DNA from: Nodularia spumigena CCY9414
Lineage (GTDB): Bacteria; Cyanobacteriota; Cyanobacteriia; Cyanobacteriales; Nostocaceae
Assembly (NCBI RefSeq): GCF_000340565.2
Contig: NZ_CP007203.1
Span: forward strand, 4,928,613 to 4,992,612
DNA length: 64,000 nucleotides
Reading direction: 5' to 3'
Of the stretch, positions 9,658 to 19,391 are shown piece by piece. Within the stretch, counting starts at the first letter, position 1. Every line of letters begins with the position of its first letter. The notes under the pieces were generated by a model. That model was not told where the DNA came from and searched no databases. It saw nothing but the letters and a program-made list of their open reading frames with translations. The position numbers and the translations under genes were made by a program.

Positions 9658-10164
9658 CAAAAAGTAGCTTGGGTTGAAGCTTTGCCAAACCCAACATCCC
9701 CGACAGCTTTCGGTTATACCTCCGGGACGCTACGCGTAAAGCCGAACTTTCGCTTTATACGCGCTGCTCAACCCAATCCAATACTTTTCGGTTAAGGAAT
9801 GTAGAGACGTTCCATGGAACGTCTCTACAAAGGTTTTCGGCTCACGAATTTGCTTAACCGAGTAGTATTGCAACCCAATCTACAAAAATAAGTTTTATTA
9901 TAAGTATTCATGCGAGGTTCAAATCACGGAATAATCGACCACAGATGAACACAGATGAACACAGACAAATACAGATAAATCTGTAGCTCATCTACATCAA
10001 ATTTTCTGTATTTTATGGGGTACAATTGCACAACTTTTCTAACCCGATTTCTTGAATATATTGGGTTTTTAATTCATATATGATGATATCTCTATACATT
10101 CCGGAGGAATGCTCGTTTATTTTGTAGGGACAAGTATTGCTCTGAAAGAAAGTTAAGCCCATAA
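9658..10164. other. Spacer with small repeats, no gene
   Basis: It contains GC-rich repeat matter around 9700-9780 (cctccgggacgctacgcg and a related inverted piece), the perfect palindrome at 9801-9828, and a 9945-9975 stretch of imperfect acagatgaac repeats. No open reading frame looks coding. Confidence 0.5.
9801..9828. repeat. Perfect 28-bp palindrome of the GTAGAGACGT family
   Basis: The arms GTAGAGACGTTCCA and TGGAACGTCTCTAC are exact reverse complements. The same 10-base outer arms with a different 8-base centre occur at 31698-31725 inside an NRPS gene; looser relatives lie at 7303 and 21341. Here it sits in the spacer 144 bases after glcD. Confidence 0.85.
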
Positions 10165-11388
10165 ATGAATTTGTTGCCTAAACGTGGTTTTATTTACTTG
10201 CTGTGCTTGGGTTTAATGTTATACTTAATAATAGTTTCTTTTCCTTCGCGTCCAGCTTTTCAACAGCAAAAAAACTTACCTACTACAACAGAAATTAGGG
10301 GCGTTTGGTTGACTAATGTTGCTAGTGGTGTCTTATTTTTACCTTGGGGAATTAATCGCGCTGTTAACCAGTTATCTGCACTTAACTTTAATACGATTTA
10401 TCCTGTGGTTTGGAATCGAGGCAATACTTTTTATAAGAGTAGTATAGCTAAAATTGTCACGGGTTCAGATGCTGACCCTATAGTTAATTTAATGCACGGT
10501 GGACAGGATGTTTTAAAAAAGATCATACAACTTGCTAAACCTCAAGGTTTAAGTGTCATTCCCTGGTTTGAATACGGTTTTATGACACCCCCTAATTCGC
10601 AATTAGCCCAACGTTATCCAGGTTGGCTCACAATGGGACAAGAAGGGATAAAATCTAGCACTGAAGTTCCTTTGGAAGAAGTTAATGATAACTCAGCGCA
10701 TCAGCAAGCTTGGCTAAATCCTCTACATCCGGGGGTTCGGGAGTTTATCTTGGCGCTAATTGTGGAAGTTGTGAGTTATTATGATGTGGATGGTATTCAG
10801 TTGGATGACCACTTTGGAATGCCTGTAAAATTTGGTTATGATGCTTTCACTGTTGATCTTTATCGCCAAGAACATCAAGGTCAAAGTCCTCCCAGTGATC
10901 CTTTTAATCCTAGCTGGATGCGTTGGCGCGCTAACAAGATCACTGATTTTATGGCAGAAATCTATCAAAGTGTGAAAGCTATTAAACCTGATGCTATAAT
11001 ATCTCTGTCGCCAAATTCACAAAGTTTTTCCTATAAATACTATTTGCAAGACTGGGAAACTTGGGTGAGAAAAGGTTTGGTTGATGAGTTGATATTGCAA
11101 GTATATCGCAATAATCAAAGTAGTTTTATGACGGAGTTAGAACAACCATCTGTGAGGTTTGCTCGGTCTCGCATTCCTGTAGGTATTGGAATATTGACGG
11201 GAACTTCTAAGACTCCTGTGAGTATTACTCAAATTAAACAACAGGTTCAAACTGTTCGCGATCGCTCTTTTCCCGGTGTTTCGTTTTTTTATTGGGAAAG
11301 TTTATGGGGTTCTATTACTCCAGAATCACCGCAGCTACGGCGAAATGTGTTTCAGAATCTGTTTGCTGGTAGGGCGATGAGACCATAG
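10165..11388 (+). CDS. Family 10-like (GHL10) glycosyl hydrolase, membrane-anchored
   Basis: A 407-residue protein of the glycosyl hydrolase-like 10 family (formerly DUF187), predicted TIM barrels that act on cell-wall or surface polysaccharide. Residues 1-30 form a signal anchor (RGFIYLLCLGLMLYLIIVSF). The barrel begins at EIRGVWLTNVASGVLF and includes FNTIYPVVWNRGNTFYKS, GLSVIPWFEYGFM, NPLHPGVREFI, VDGIQLDDHFG and AIISLSPNSQSFSY, matching the order of family motifs; the acidic residues in QLDDH are the best catalytic candidates. The ATG at 10165 follows AAAGTTAAGCCCATAA without a strong ribosome site. A lipoprotein gene follows 93 bases on. The substrate is unknown. Confidence 0.88.
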   Translation: MNLLPKRGFIYLLCLGLMLYLIIVSFPSRPAFQQQKNLPTTTEIRGVWLTNVASGVLFLPWGINRAVNQLSALNFNTIYPVVWNRGNTFYKSSIAKIVTGSDADPIVNLMHGGQDVLKKIIQLAKPQGLSVIPWFEYGFMTPPNSQLAQRYPGWLTMGQEGIKSSTEVPLEEVNDNSAHQQAWLNPLHPGVREFILALIVEVVSYYDVDGIQLDDHFGMPVKFGYDAFTVDLYRQEHQGQSPPSDPFNPSWMRWRANKITDFMAEIYQSVKAIKPDAIISLSPNSQSFSYKYYLQDWETWVRKGLVDELILQVYRNNQSSFMTELEQPSVRFARSRIPVGIGILTGTSKTPVSITQIKQQVQTVRDRSFPGVSFFYWESLWGSITPESPQLRRNVFQNLFAGRAMRP

Positions 11389-11481
11389 GGTTTTTTAACG
11401 CAGAGGGACGCGGAGTTTTGTTTGACAAAAAACTGCGATTGTGTTGTATACTATCGCTAGCGGATTGTATGTGAATTTAAC

Positions 11482-11889
11482 ATGGTGCGGTTTTTGGTAA
11501 CGTTGATTTTACTGGTGTTTCTGACGGGGTGTGGAAGTATTGGACTACTACCAACGACTCAGTTAGTCCAAAAGGCGATCGCACTCCAGGTACAGCAAAC
11601 TCAGCAGCAACTTCACCAAAAACTAAATCTGGATTTTCAAGGTTTTGACATCAAAGGCTTAAAAATTCTCCAGGAACAACCCCTGACTATTGAAAGTTTA
11701 CCAGCATTTCGGGTGCGGGGAACCTACGATTTAATTTTAAATCTCCCCAAAAGACAGTTGAAACAACTGCAACAACCTTTTCAAGTTTATCTGCAAATTC
11801 AGCAAGAAGGTAAAAGTTGGCGCTTGCTAGTTCCGGCACAGGATAGCAAAGATACTCCAAAAACTTGGCGTAGCTATTTAATCCTTTAA
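11482..11889 (+). CDS. Small conserved lipoprotein of unknown function
   Basis: A 135-residue protein with a clear lipoprotein signal: MVRFLVTLILLVFLTGCG, lipobox LTGC with the cysteine at 17. The rest is a helical Gln-rich segment (VQKAIALQVQQTQQQLHQKL, about 30-50) followed by an alternating hydrophobic pattern that looks like a small beta domain (VRGTYDLILNLPKRQLKQL, FQVYLQIQQEGKSWRLLVP). No family was recognised. It follows the GH10-like hydrolase at 93 bases in the same direction and might be cotranscribed. The coding nature is well supported by the signal and composition; function is unknown. Confidence 0.75.
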   Translation: MVRFLVTLILLVFLTGCGSIGLLPTTQLVQKAIALQVQQTQQQLHQKLNLDFQGFDIKGLKILQEQPLTIESLPAFRVRGTYDLILNLPKRQLKQLQQPFQVYLQIQQEGKSWRLLVPAQDSKDTPKTWRSYLIL

Positions 11890-11986
11890 GGTGTTGTGCA
11901 ACTCCAAAAACTATCATAAGCTTTACCGTAGAAACTCATAGGCATAGTCATGATCGAGGTAATCGTTTTACCGGAGATTCAGCAAA

Positions 11987-12784
11987 ATGAATTTCAGTTT
12001 TTTTATCAATTCTATCGTACTAATTGTACTGGCTGTACTTCTGGGTTTTGGCGGGTTGCAATGGTTCCAAATCTCTGCGGGTAGCTTCCTTGACTGGGTA
12101 ATTGCTGGGGCTAGTTTTTGGTGGTTATTAGTGATTGTGACTGTACCTTGGAATGTACATTTTCAAGCTAAGGAAGTTTTAGCCGAAGCCGCACAATCTA
12201 GGGAAAAACAAATTCCTGTAGATGATAAACAAGTTAATTATGTCAGAGTTTTAGCCAAGCGATCGCTCTGGGTAGCCATTGCTTTACACTTATTTTCAGC
12301 CGTGGGGCTTTATACTCTCGCCGCTACTGGTATCAGCGCTGTGGGATATATCAGTTCTGGTGCGGCTTTATTATTAACCATCCTGCGTCCAGCTATCCGC
12401 GCCTACGAATATTTATATGCACGTCTGAGGATGATTCGCCAAGAATTCCAATATCCCCGTGAGGATGTGATGGAACTCCGCAATCGTTTTTATGCCCTAG
12501 AGGACACAGTTAAACGTTTAGAAGAACAACTCAATCCCCAACTCGATTATTCATTACCCGCAACTCAACAGCGCTTTACTGAACAAACGCGCACAGATTT
12601 AGCCAGCTTAAATGCTAGTTTAGCAGAATTACGCGCCACAAATCAAGTCGAACATGAACGTTTAGCTAGAGAAGCCAGAAGTGCGATCGCCGGAGGCGGG
12701 GCTTTGCCCATCGCTCAACTTTCCACCGATGGACAATTTCTCGATCATGTCCGTGAAATTATCCGTTTTTTCAAAACAGCCTAA
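11987..12784 (+). CDS. Conserved membrane protein with coiled-coil C terminus
   Basis: A 265-residue protein, not recognised as a named family. Two transmembrane segments occupy about 5-55 (INSIVLIVLAVLLGFGGL, WVIAGASFWWLLVIVTV) and two more about 85-130 (SLWVAIALHLFSAVGLYTL, GAALLLTILRPAIRAY). After RMIRQEFQYPREDVMELRNR a long amphipathic stretch (about 160-225) looks like coiled coil. The last part contains a Gly-rich turn and DGQFLDHVREIIRFFKTA. The topology suggests an inner-membrane protein with a cytoplasmic helical rod. The start at 11987 follows CGGAGATTCAGCAAA, a plausible ribosome site. Confidence 0.75.
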   Translation: MNFSFFINSIVLIVLAVLLGFGGLQWFQISAGSFLDWVIAGASFWWLLVIVTVPWNVHFQAKEVLAEAAQSREKQIPVDDKQVNYVRVLAKRSLWVAIALHLFSAVGLYTLAATGISAVGYISSGAALLLTILRPAIRAYEYLYARLRMIRQEFQYPREDVMELRNRFYALEDTVKRLEEQLNPQLDYSLPATQQRFTEQTRTDLASLNASLAELRATNQVEHERLAREARSAIAGGGALPIAQLSTDGQFLDHVREIIRFFKTA

Positions 12785-12799
12785 CGCCGCAAGGCGGAA

Positions 12800-12827
12800 G
12801 TCAAAAGTCAAAAGTCAAAAGTCAAAA
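12800..12827. repeat. Short heptamer array, four units of GTCAAAA
   Basis: Four consecutive GTCAAAA units form another STRR-class array, directly after the membrane-protein gene. Two units of the same heptamer recur near 29633-29646. Confidence 0.75.
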
Positions 12828-12859
12828 ATTTGATTCTATAGCGAATCTCTGGGAAAATT

Positions 12860-13015
12860 TTAGCTCTCGCTAGGTTCTCCCAAGTGTTCGGGATTTTCTA
12901 CACCCCGCAAACGATTCCACAGCTGATAGCCTAATTCTTTATCCTCATGCCAATCATGGACTAGACGAGGTAGCTGATGAAGTTTACCACGTAGTCCGAG
13001 ATTGGACTGTTCAAC
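12860..13015 (-). pseudogene. C-terminal remnant of an unidentified protein
   Basis: On the minus strand a coding-like stretch of about 51 residues ends with a stop at 12860-12862. It reads VEQSNLGLRGKLHQLPRLV, then HDWHEDKELGYQLWNRLRG, then VENPEHLGEPSES. The frame is closed three codons upstream by TAA at 13022-13024 and has no ATG, GTG or TTG near its beginning. It is therefore best read as the surviving end of a longer gene. Its family was not recognised. It lies immediately after the stop of the convergently placed membrane-protein gene and its heptamer array. Confidence 0.4.
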
Positions 13016-13036
13016 ATTTAATTAGCTCATGACAAA

Positions 13037-14389
13037 TTACAAAAGTTTTGCTGACTCATACAATCGTTTCATCAGTGCTAAGATTTTTGTACCATAGTCT
13101 AAATCAACAGACCAGCGCCCCGCAAGTTGATAAATTGATGGTGCAATTCCACGGGTGACAAACCGAAATCGTGGGTCTACAACTTCGTTTACTAAAGGTT
13201 CTAAACTAGCGTAAGCTTTTAAATGTTGAATATGCGCTCTCACACCAATTCTTGCACTAGAAAAAGATGCAGGTTCAGCACCACCACCAATAGAACCTAA
13301 ACCAGCGAGGTTATTTTGCTCAGGTCTGACATCCCCACCAAAGCGTAAAAATCCAGTTTCTAAACACATTTGGCAAAAAGCAATATCATAGTTAACACCT
13401 TCGGCGTTACCTTCTTCTCGATACAATTTAGGTATATCAGAGAAATTGAGCAAAGCATTTTCATTGTTGTTTCTCAGAAATAATTGTAACTCTACTTCAG
13501 ATGTATTTCCCCGTGACATAATCCGATCAAGTTGATCCACACAAACTAATAAATTTGAGCGTAAATTAACTGTCCGAGTTGCGCCATCCCAACCGATAGA
13601 AACATTAAAACTTCTCAAATCCACAGCTTTCATATAAACTATTTTTCGATAACTAATCCGGTTGATATTCGGTAATTGTGATACATCAATCCGTAGCTGA
13701 TCTACTAAATCAATAGGAATGTAAGAATTACCATTAACTAATATGCCTTGCTCACCATATTTCTGCCCATTAATGTTAATATTAATAGCTGGATAAGTTG
13801 GTTCAACAGGAGTTACAGAAGTGGGGTCAATTACCCGACTCCAAGATGCGAGACCATCGGCAATTCCCACAGCAAAATCACGGCGACGATTTTGCAGCAA
13901 AAAGCGATCTTCTGGACTACTCAGAAAGCCTACCTGCATTAATAAAGAAGGAATGGTGATTTGGCGACAAAATGCCAAACTTCCCAACCCGCTATCTGTA
14001 TCTGGCTTAACTCCCCGATTTGGTAACTGAGTTACACGGCGCAAAAGCCCCATTAAGAGCAATTCGGCATTAGTTTTACGCTCCTGGTTGTTGGCGATGT
14101 AGTAGACACCCGCACCGCGCACAGTAGGACTGCTAGCCGTATCAGCATGAATTTCTAGGGAGACATCCACCCGCAACCCACGGGAATTAATCCAAGTAAT
14201 AGTTTCGGCGGCGCTGAGGTCATCGGGAACTGCTAAAACATCAAAACTGCGCGCCCGTAATTCTGTTACAATCAAATCCCGCAGCAAAATCATTTCTCTG
14301 GCTTCACTGGTACCACCTGCGATGGAGCCTGGATCAATCCCTCCGGCTTCTCTACCCCCGTGAGCTGCTGAAATAAAAATACGTCCCAT
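13037..14389 (-). CDS. N-acetylmuramoyl-L-alanine amidase with C-terminal glucosaminidase-like domain
   Basis: Peptidoglycan hydrolase homologue of 450 residues. The N-terminal Amidase_3 domain (1-175) carries zinc-ligand positions His10 (SAAHGG), Glu29 (GGTSEARE) and His81 (SLEIHAD). The middle (about 195-290) resembles a copper-amine-oxidase-N-like beta domain (GQKYGEQGILVNGNSYIPI). The C terminus (about 310-450) contains CQMCLETGFLRFGGDV, QNNLAGLGSIGG and AGRWSVDLDYGTKILALMKR, as in LytG/FlgJ-like glucosaminidases. No signal peptide is visible. An oddity is Gln152 in LLMQVGFLSS, where the family normally has the catalytic Glu; activity of the amidase half is therefore uncertain. A GAGGA ribosome site precedes the ATG at 14389. 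Confidence 0.87.
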   Translation of the reverse strand: MGRIFISAAHGGREAGGIDPGSIAGGTSEAREMILLRDLIVTELRARSFDVLAVPDDLSAAETITWINSRGLRVDVSLEIHADTASSPTVRGAGVYYIANNQERKTNAELLLMGLLRRVTQLPNRGVKPDTDSGLGSLAFCRQITIPSLLMQVGFLSSPEDRFLLQNRRRDFAVGIADGLASWSRVIDPTSVTPVEPTYPAINININGQKYGEQGILVNGNSYIPIDLVDQLRIDVSQLPNINRISYRKIVYMKAVDLRSFNVSIGWDGATRTVNLRSNLLVCVDQLDRIMSRGNTSEVELQLFLRNNNENALLNFSDIPKLYREEGNAEGVNYDIAFCQMCLETGFLRFGGDVRPEQNNLAGLGSIGGGAEPASFSSARIGVRAHIQHLKAYASLEPLVNEVVDPRFRFVTRGIAPSIYQLAGRWSVDLDYGTKILALMKRLYESAKLL

Positions 14390-14492
14390 CTTCAGTATTT
14401 CCTCTAAAAATTAAGTTGAAGCAATTTTATACATGATTGTTGACTTGGCAACAAGAATATAATACCTATCAGTGGGTAGTCTCATAGCAGTT

Positions 14493-16403
14493 ATGACGAG
14501 AATGCAAATTCCCCGCTTGCACCCAGACACAATTGAGGAAATTAAACAACGTGCTGATATTGTTGATGTTGTTTCAGACCACGTAGTTTTACGCAAGCGT
14601 GGTAAAGATTTTGTGGGTTTGTGTCCCTTCCATGATGAGAAAACTCCCAGTTTCACAGTCAGTCAAACCAAGCAAATGTACTATTGTTTCGGTTGTCAAG
14701 CTGGGGGAAATGCCATTAAATTTTTAATGGACTTGGGAAAACACTCTTTTGCAGAGGTGGTGTTAGATTTAGCCCGACGTTATCAAGTCCCTGTACAAAC
14801 TCTCGCACCAGAACAACGCCAAGAATTACAGCGTCAAATTTCTTTACGTGAACAGTTATATGAGGTTCTGGCTTCTACCGGACAGTTTTATCAACACGCC
14901 CTTAGACAAAGCCAAGGACAAAAAGCGTATCAGTATTTGCAATCTGAGCGCCAACTGAAGGAGGAAACTATTCAGCAGTTTGGTTTAGGTTATGCACCCG
15001 CAGGTTGGGAAACTCTACATCGCTATCTGGTGGAGGATAAACGTTACCCAGTGCAGTTGGTGGAAAAAGCCGGGTTAATTAAGCCCAGGAAGGAGGGAGG
15101 CGGTTATTATGATGTGTTTCGCGATCGCCTGATGATTCCCATCCGCGATATCCAAGGACGGGTAATTGCTTTTGGTGGAAGAACTCTATCTGAGGAGCAA
15201 CCAAAGTATTTAAATTCACCAGAAACCGAACTTTTTAGTAAGGGGAAAACTCTATTCGCCCTGGATATAGCCAAAGACGGAATTTCTCAACTGGATCAAG
15301 CCGTAGTGGTAGAAGGCTATTTTGATGCGATCGCCCTTCATGCTGCGGGTATTAATAACGCTGTGGCTTCTCTAGGTACAGCTTTAAGCATTGAACAAGT
15401 CAGATTAATCTTACGCTACACCGAATCGAAACAATTAGTCCTCAACTTTGATGCTGACAAAGCAGGTAATATCGCCGCAGAAAGAGCCATTGGAGAAATT
15501 GCCACACTAGCATATAAAGGCGAAGTCCAACTCAAAATTCTCAATATCCCTGATGGTAAAGATGCTGATGAATATTTGTACACTCATACACCATTCGACT
15601 ATGAACAACTGCTAGCAAACGCCCCACTGTGGCTGAATTGGCAAATTGAGCAAATTATTCAAAATCGCGATTTAAAACAAGCTACAGACTTTCAGCAAGT
15701 TAGTCAGCAGGTTGTAAAATTACTGAAAAATATAGATAACAGCGACACCCGAAATTATTACGTTTCTTACTGTGCCGAAATCCTCAGCTTAGGTGATGCG
15801 AGACTCATACCCCTGCGAGTAGAAAATCTATTAACTCAAATTGCACCAACTACCGCCACAAGAAATAAACCTTTATCCAGTAAAAAGAAATTCACCCAAT
15901 CCCCAATCCCAGGGGATAAAAGTCTTTTAGAATTAGCAGAAGCCTTACTATTACGAATTTATTTGCACTGTCCCGAACAGCGTCAAATTATTTTTAACAC
16001 CTTAGAAGAACGAAATTTAGAATTTAGCCTTTCCCACCATCGATTATTGTGGCAGAAGATTTTAGGGTCAACGGGGGAAGAAGTAGACTTTGTATCAAGT
16101 TTGCAAGATAGATATTTAGAATTATCAGAAGAAATAGCATCAATTTCCCACTTATTTCATCTGAACGAGAAAAGCCAAAAAGAAATACTACGGACACCCC
16201 AAGCCGTTCAAGCTGCTGTTGCTTGTATGGAGAGAGTATTAATAGAAAAGCGCTATCGTTACTTTTTAGAACTGTGGGAAAAAACCGATTCCCAAGCCGA
16301 ACCAGAAAAATGGCAATCTTATTATCAATCTTTCTACCATGAAAAAATGCGCCTGCAAGAACTAGATCGTCAACGCCAATTTTCCATTACAGACTTACTT
16401 TAA
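14493..16403 (+). CDS. dnaG: DNA primase
   Basis: Synthesises RNA primers at the replication fork. The zinc-finger domain (about 1-100) has CPFHDEKTPSF and YYCFGCQAGGN, giving the C-H-C-C ligands. The RNA-polymerase core follows with GGYYDVFRDRLMIPI, FGGRTL and YLNSPETELFSKG. The TOPRIM domain carries VVVEGYFDAIALHAAG and NFDADKAGN. The C-terminal helical region (about 480-636) would bind the replicative helicase. I place the start at the ATG at 14493 (MTRMQIPRLHPDTIEEI); a GTG at 14472 would add seven residues, and ATG 14502 is also possible. It diverges from the amidase gene, with under 110 bases for both promoters. Confidence 0.96.
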   Translation: MTRMQIPRLHPDTIEEIKQRADIVDVVSDHVVLRKRGKDFVGLCPFHDEKTPSFTVSQTKQMYYCFGCQAGGNAIKFLMDLGKHSFAEVVLDLARRYQVPVQTLAPEQRQELQRQISLREQLYEVLASTGQFYQHALRQSQGQKAYQYLQSERQLKEETIQQFGLGYAPAGWETLHRYLVEDKRYPVQLVEKAGLIKPRKEGGGYYDVFRDRLMIPIRDIQGRVIAFGGRTLSEEQPKYLNSPETELFSKGKTLFALDIAKDGISQLDQAVVVEGYFDAIALHAAGINNAVASLGTALSIEQVRLILRYTESKQLVLNFDADKAGNIAAERAIGEIATLAYKGEVQLKILNIPDGKDADEYLYTHTPFDYEQLLANAPLWLNWQIEQIIQNRDLKQATDFQQVSQQVVKLLKNIDNSDTRNYYVSYCAEILSLGDARLIPLRVENLLTQIAPTTATRNKPLSSKKKFTQSPIPGDKSLLELAEALLLRIYLHCPEQRQIIFNTLEERNLEFSLSHHRLLWQKILGSTGEEVDFVSSLQDRYLELSEEIASISHLFHLNEKSQKEILRTPQAVQAAVACMERVLIEKRYRYFLELWEKTDSQAEPEKWQSYYQSFYHEKMRLQELDRQRQFSITDLL

Positions 16404-16472
16404 TTTAATTAATTAATATTAATCCATTGCCAATATATTAAGATAAAAATAACCCTGTATGCCTTAGCTGTT

Positions 16473-17051
16473 ATGAGCCTAACTAATGCTAAACGCTTCA
16501 CCATAGATGAATATCACCGGATGGCAGAACTCGGCTTCTTTGCGGAGGATGACCGAGTTGAACTAATTGATGGAGAAATAGTCCAGATGGTTGCTAAAGG
16601 TACACCGCACTCTGTTTGTGAAACACTTTTATTTAGGGAGTTAATCAAGCTTGTAGCAGACAGTGCTTTAGTACGAGGTCAACAACCAATTATCATCTCC
16701 GAACACAGTGAACCTGAACCAGATTTAGCCATTGTGCGTAATGTTGATGATAATTATCTTTCTGCTCATCCTCAGCCATCTGATGTATTGCTGGTAATTG
16801 AGGTTGCTGATTCCTCTTTAAAATATGACCAAGAGATAAAATTACCGCTTTATGCAAAAGCAGGTATTAATAATTATTGGATATTTAATTTAGTAGATAA
16901 TTATCTAGAGTGTTATAGTGAACCTTATCAAGGTTTACAAGAAAAATTTGGTTATCGCCGCAAGTTAATTTTCTTGCCTAACGAAACAGTTAATTTACCC
17001 GTTTTTCCTGATTTAGTTTTGGATTTATCCCAGGTATTTCCCAGAAGATAG
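16473..17051 (+). CDS. Uma2 family endonuclease-like protein
   Basis: A compact 192-residue Uma2 (DUF820) protein, without the coiled-coil tail of its paralogue at 7339. Landmarks are FTIDEYHRMAELGFFAEDDRVELIDGEIVQM at the N terminus (quoted as separate parts FTIDEYHRM and DDRVELIDGEI in comparisons), SEPEPDLAIVR with the acidic active-site position, and VLLVIEVADSSLKYDQEIKLPLYA, with the final E-x-x-K-like geometry shifted as is common in the family. It begins 69 bases after dnaG in the same direction, separated by AT-rich DNA. Function of the family is unproven; transposition-linked or defence roles are speculative. Confidence 0.88.
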   Translation: MSLTNAKRFTIDEYHRMAELGFFAEDDRVELIDGEIVQMVAKGTPHSVCETLLFRELIKLVADSALVRGQQPIIISEHSEPEPDLAIVRNVDDNYLSAHPQPSDVLLVIEVADSSLKYDQEIKLPLYAKAGINNYWIFNLVDNYLECYSEPYQGLQEKFGYRRKLIFLPNETVNLPVFPDLVLDLSQVFPRR

Positions 17052-17059
17052 ATCAGGAA

Positions 17060-17439
17060 TTAAGAGGAGAACTGCAAGTACAGTTGTCTCCAAGATAAGG
17101 GTTTTTTCAACCACTTACCACGACCTCTTGTGCAAGGCTCTAACATCTCATAGTTAAACGTCTGTTCGTTGTCAGATAATGTATTTACTACTGTTGCTTT
17201 ATCTGTTGAAGCATGGTTGCTGCTCGTTAAATCTTCAACTTCAGGGAGTAAATGTGACACTCCAAATAGTTGTCCTAAAGGAGATGTTTTCATAAAAGCT
17301 TGCCTTTCGGCGTGAGTCATAACAACTTTTGAACCTGCTTTGATTTCACTGCTAGTCAAATAGTTGTGGTACTCCCCATTCGCGTTCTTGTCGCTGACAG
17401 AAGACTGCTGCTGCTTTTCGTGAGAATCTGAAACCATAT
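17060..17439 (-). CDS. Uncharacterised protein overlapping the upstream gene
   Basis: An open frame giving about 126 residues from the ATG at 17439. No family was recognised. The sequence is polar and mostly without order-promoting motifs: a Ser/Lys/Gln-rich start (MVSDSHEKQQQSSVSDKNAN), then EYHNYLTSSEIKAGSKVV, MTHAERQAFMKTSPLGQLFG and a basic tail (RGRGKWLKKPLSWRQLYLQF). It overlaps the 3' end of the gene at 17352-17918 by 88 bases in another frame. An internal ATG at 17320 would avoid the overlap and may be the true start. The overlap and shared direction suggest translational coupling. Moderately sure that it is coding. Confidence 0.5.
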
Positions 17440-17918
17440 AAATCTTCTCCAGGAGCGCTCGGTGCAACCCCAACATATTCCATCTCAACCTTATCTCTGT
17501 AGTATGCCACAGCTTTTTCTACGGCTGACAGGATTACTAGCGGATCGTCTGGTTCTGTTTGACAAGATTTCAATCCAACTTTTATTGCATACCAGATTAA
17601 CCATTTACCGATTGGTTCTATAAACCTTTCAGCGACCTCACCTCGACTTGTCGGATGGGCTTCTATATGTTCAATTTCTAGGTACTTGGGAAATCCAGGG
17701 TAAGGATAAAGACCATATCGCACTAATCCCCATACTTCACCTTCATAAACCAGTTTGATGATATTTTGACACTCAAAACTAGTATTTTGCCATAGGCTTA
17801 ACCAATCAAAATCCCAATCAGTGGGCATATCTTCTATTGTAGCGAAGGAAAGAAAAGCTGTTTCCTCAACCGTCGATTCAATTTGAACTTTTACCTGATA
17901 AGAACCAATAGTAGTCAA
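17352..17918 (-). CDS. Uncharacterised protein, possibly acetyltransferase-like
   Basis: A 188-residue soluble protein. It contains YEGEVWGLVRYGLYPYPGFP, YLEIEHIEAHPTSRG, VAERFIEPIGKWLIWYAIKVG and VAYYRDKVEMEYVG. The order, a beta strand ending in an EHIEAHP turn, a helix, then an AVAYYRDKVEMEYVG-like element, recalls the GNAT acetyltransferase core, in which a Q/R-x-x-G/A loop binds acetyl-CoA, but that loop is weak here. I call it only GNAT-like. The ATG at 17918 starts MTTIGSYQVKVQIES. It overlaps the following gene by 88 bases, so the two are probably a functional pair. No signal peptide or membrane segment is present. Confidence 0.6.
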   Translation of the reverse strand: MTTIGSYQVKVQIESTVEETAFLSFATIEDMPTDWDFDWLSLWQNTSFECQNIIKLVYEGEVWGLVRYGLYPYPGFPKYLEIEHIEAHPTSRGEVAERFIEPIGKWLIWYAIKVGLKSCQTEPDDPLVILSAVEKAVAYYRDKVEMEYVGVAPSAPGEDLYGFRFSRKAAAVFCQRQEREWGVPQLFD

Positions 17919-18048
17919 TTAAATTCCATAACCTTTAAGAAGCAAGGCTTAAACTACACAGATTATAAGTGACTACTTAGTAAAATCACAATTTACGGAT
18001 AAATTTACTCATTAATTTAAAATGGGGAATCCCTGTAAACAACAAAAA

Positions 18049-18093
18049 AACACCGATAAAAAATTCCAAATTCCAAATTAAATTATCGGTGTT
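18049..18093. terminator. Hairpin between two minus-strand genes
   Basis: AACACCGATAA (18049-18059) pairs exactly with TTATCGGTGTT (18083-18093) around a 23-base AT-rich loop. It lies just past the por stop on the minus strand and is preceded by A-runs on the plus strand, so it probably ends the por transcript. Confidence 0.6.
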
Positions 18094-18156
18094 AATCGGT
18101 GTAGCCTACGGCAAGCCACTATGTGTCTATATCTGTGGTTCAACTTAGCAAAAGTA

Positions 18157-19176
<1,020 letters not shown>

Positions 19177-19242
19177 TCACAGAGCCATCAAGTTTTAACT
19201 TTTGAAAATCCCATGATCAGCATAGAGAGAATCTTTCCCTAG

Positions 19243-19391
19243 GGACAAAATAACGTATCCCTGGTATTTCGCCCAGTCGGTGTAGGGTGGGTTAGGCGCA
19301 CGAGATCATAGATGAAGATGTCCAATTTTGCGCCGTAACCCACCATCTAAACTACGGACAAAATAACGTATCCCTGGTATTTCGCCCAGTC
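19243..19391. repeat. 36-bp direct duplication flanking a small inverted-repeat insert
   Basis: Positions 19243-19278 and 19356-19391 are identical over 36 bases and correspond to the last codons of the pentapeptide gene on the minus strand. The 77 bases between them contain GTAGGGTGGGTTAGGCG and, inverted, CGCCGTAACCCACC, the arms of a small cyanobacterial repeat. The outer copy still carries its own TAG stop. The structure looks like an insertion that duplicated the gene end. Confidence 0.8.
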
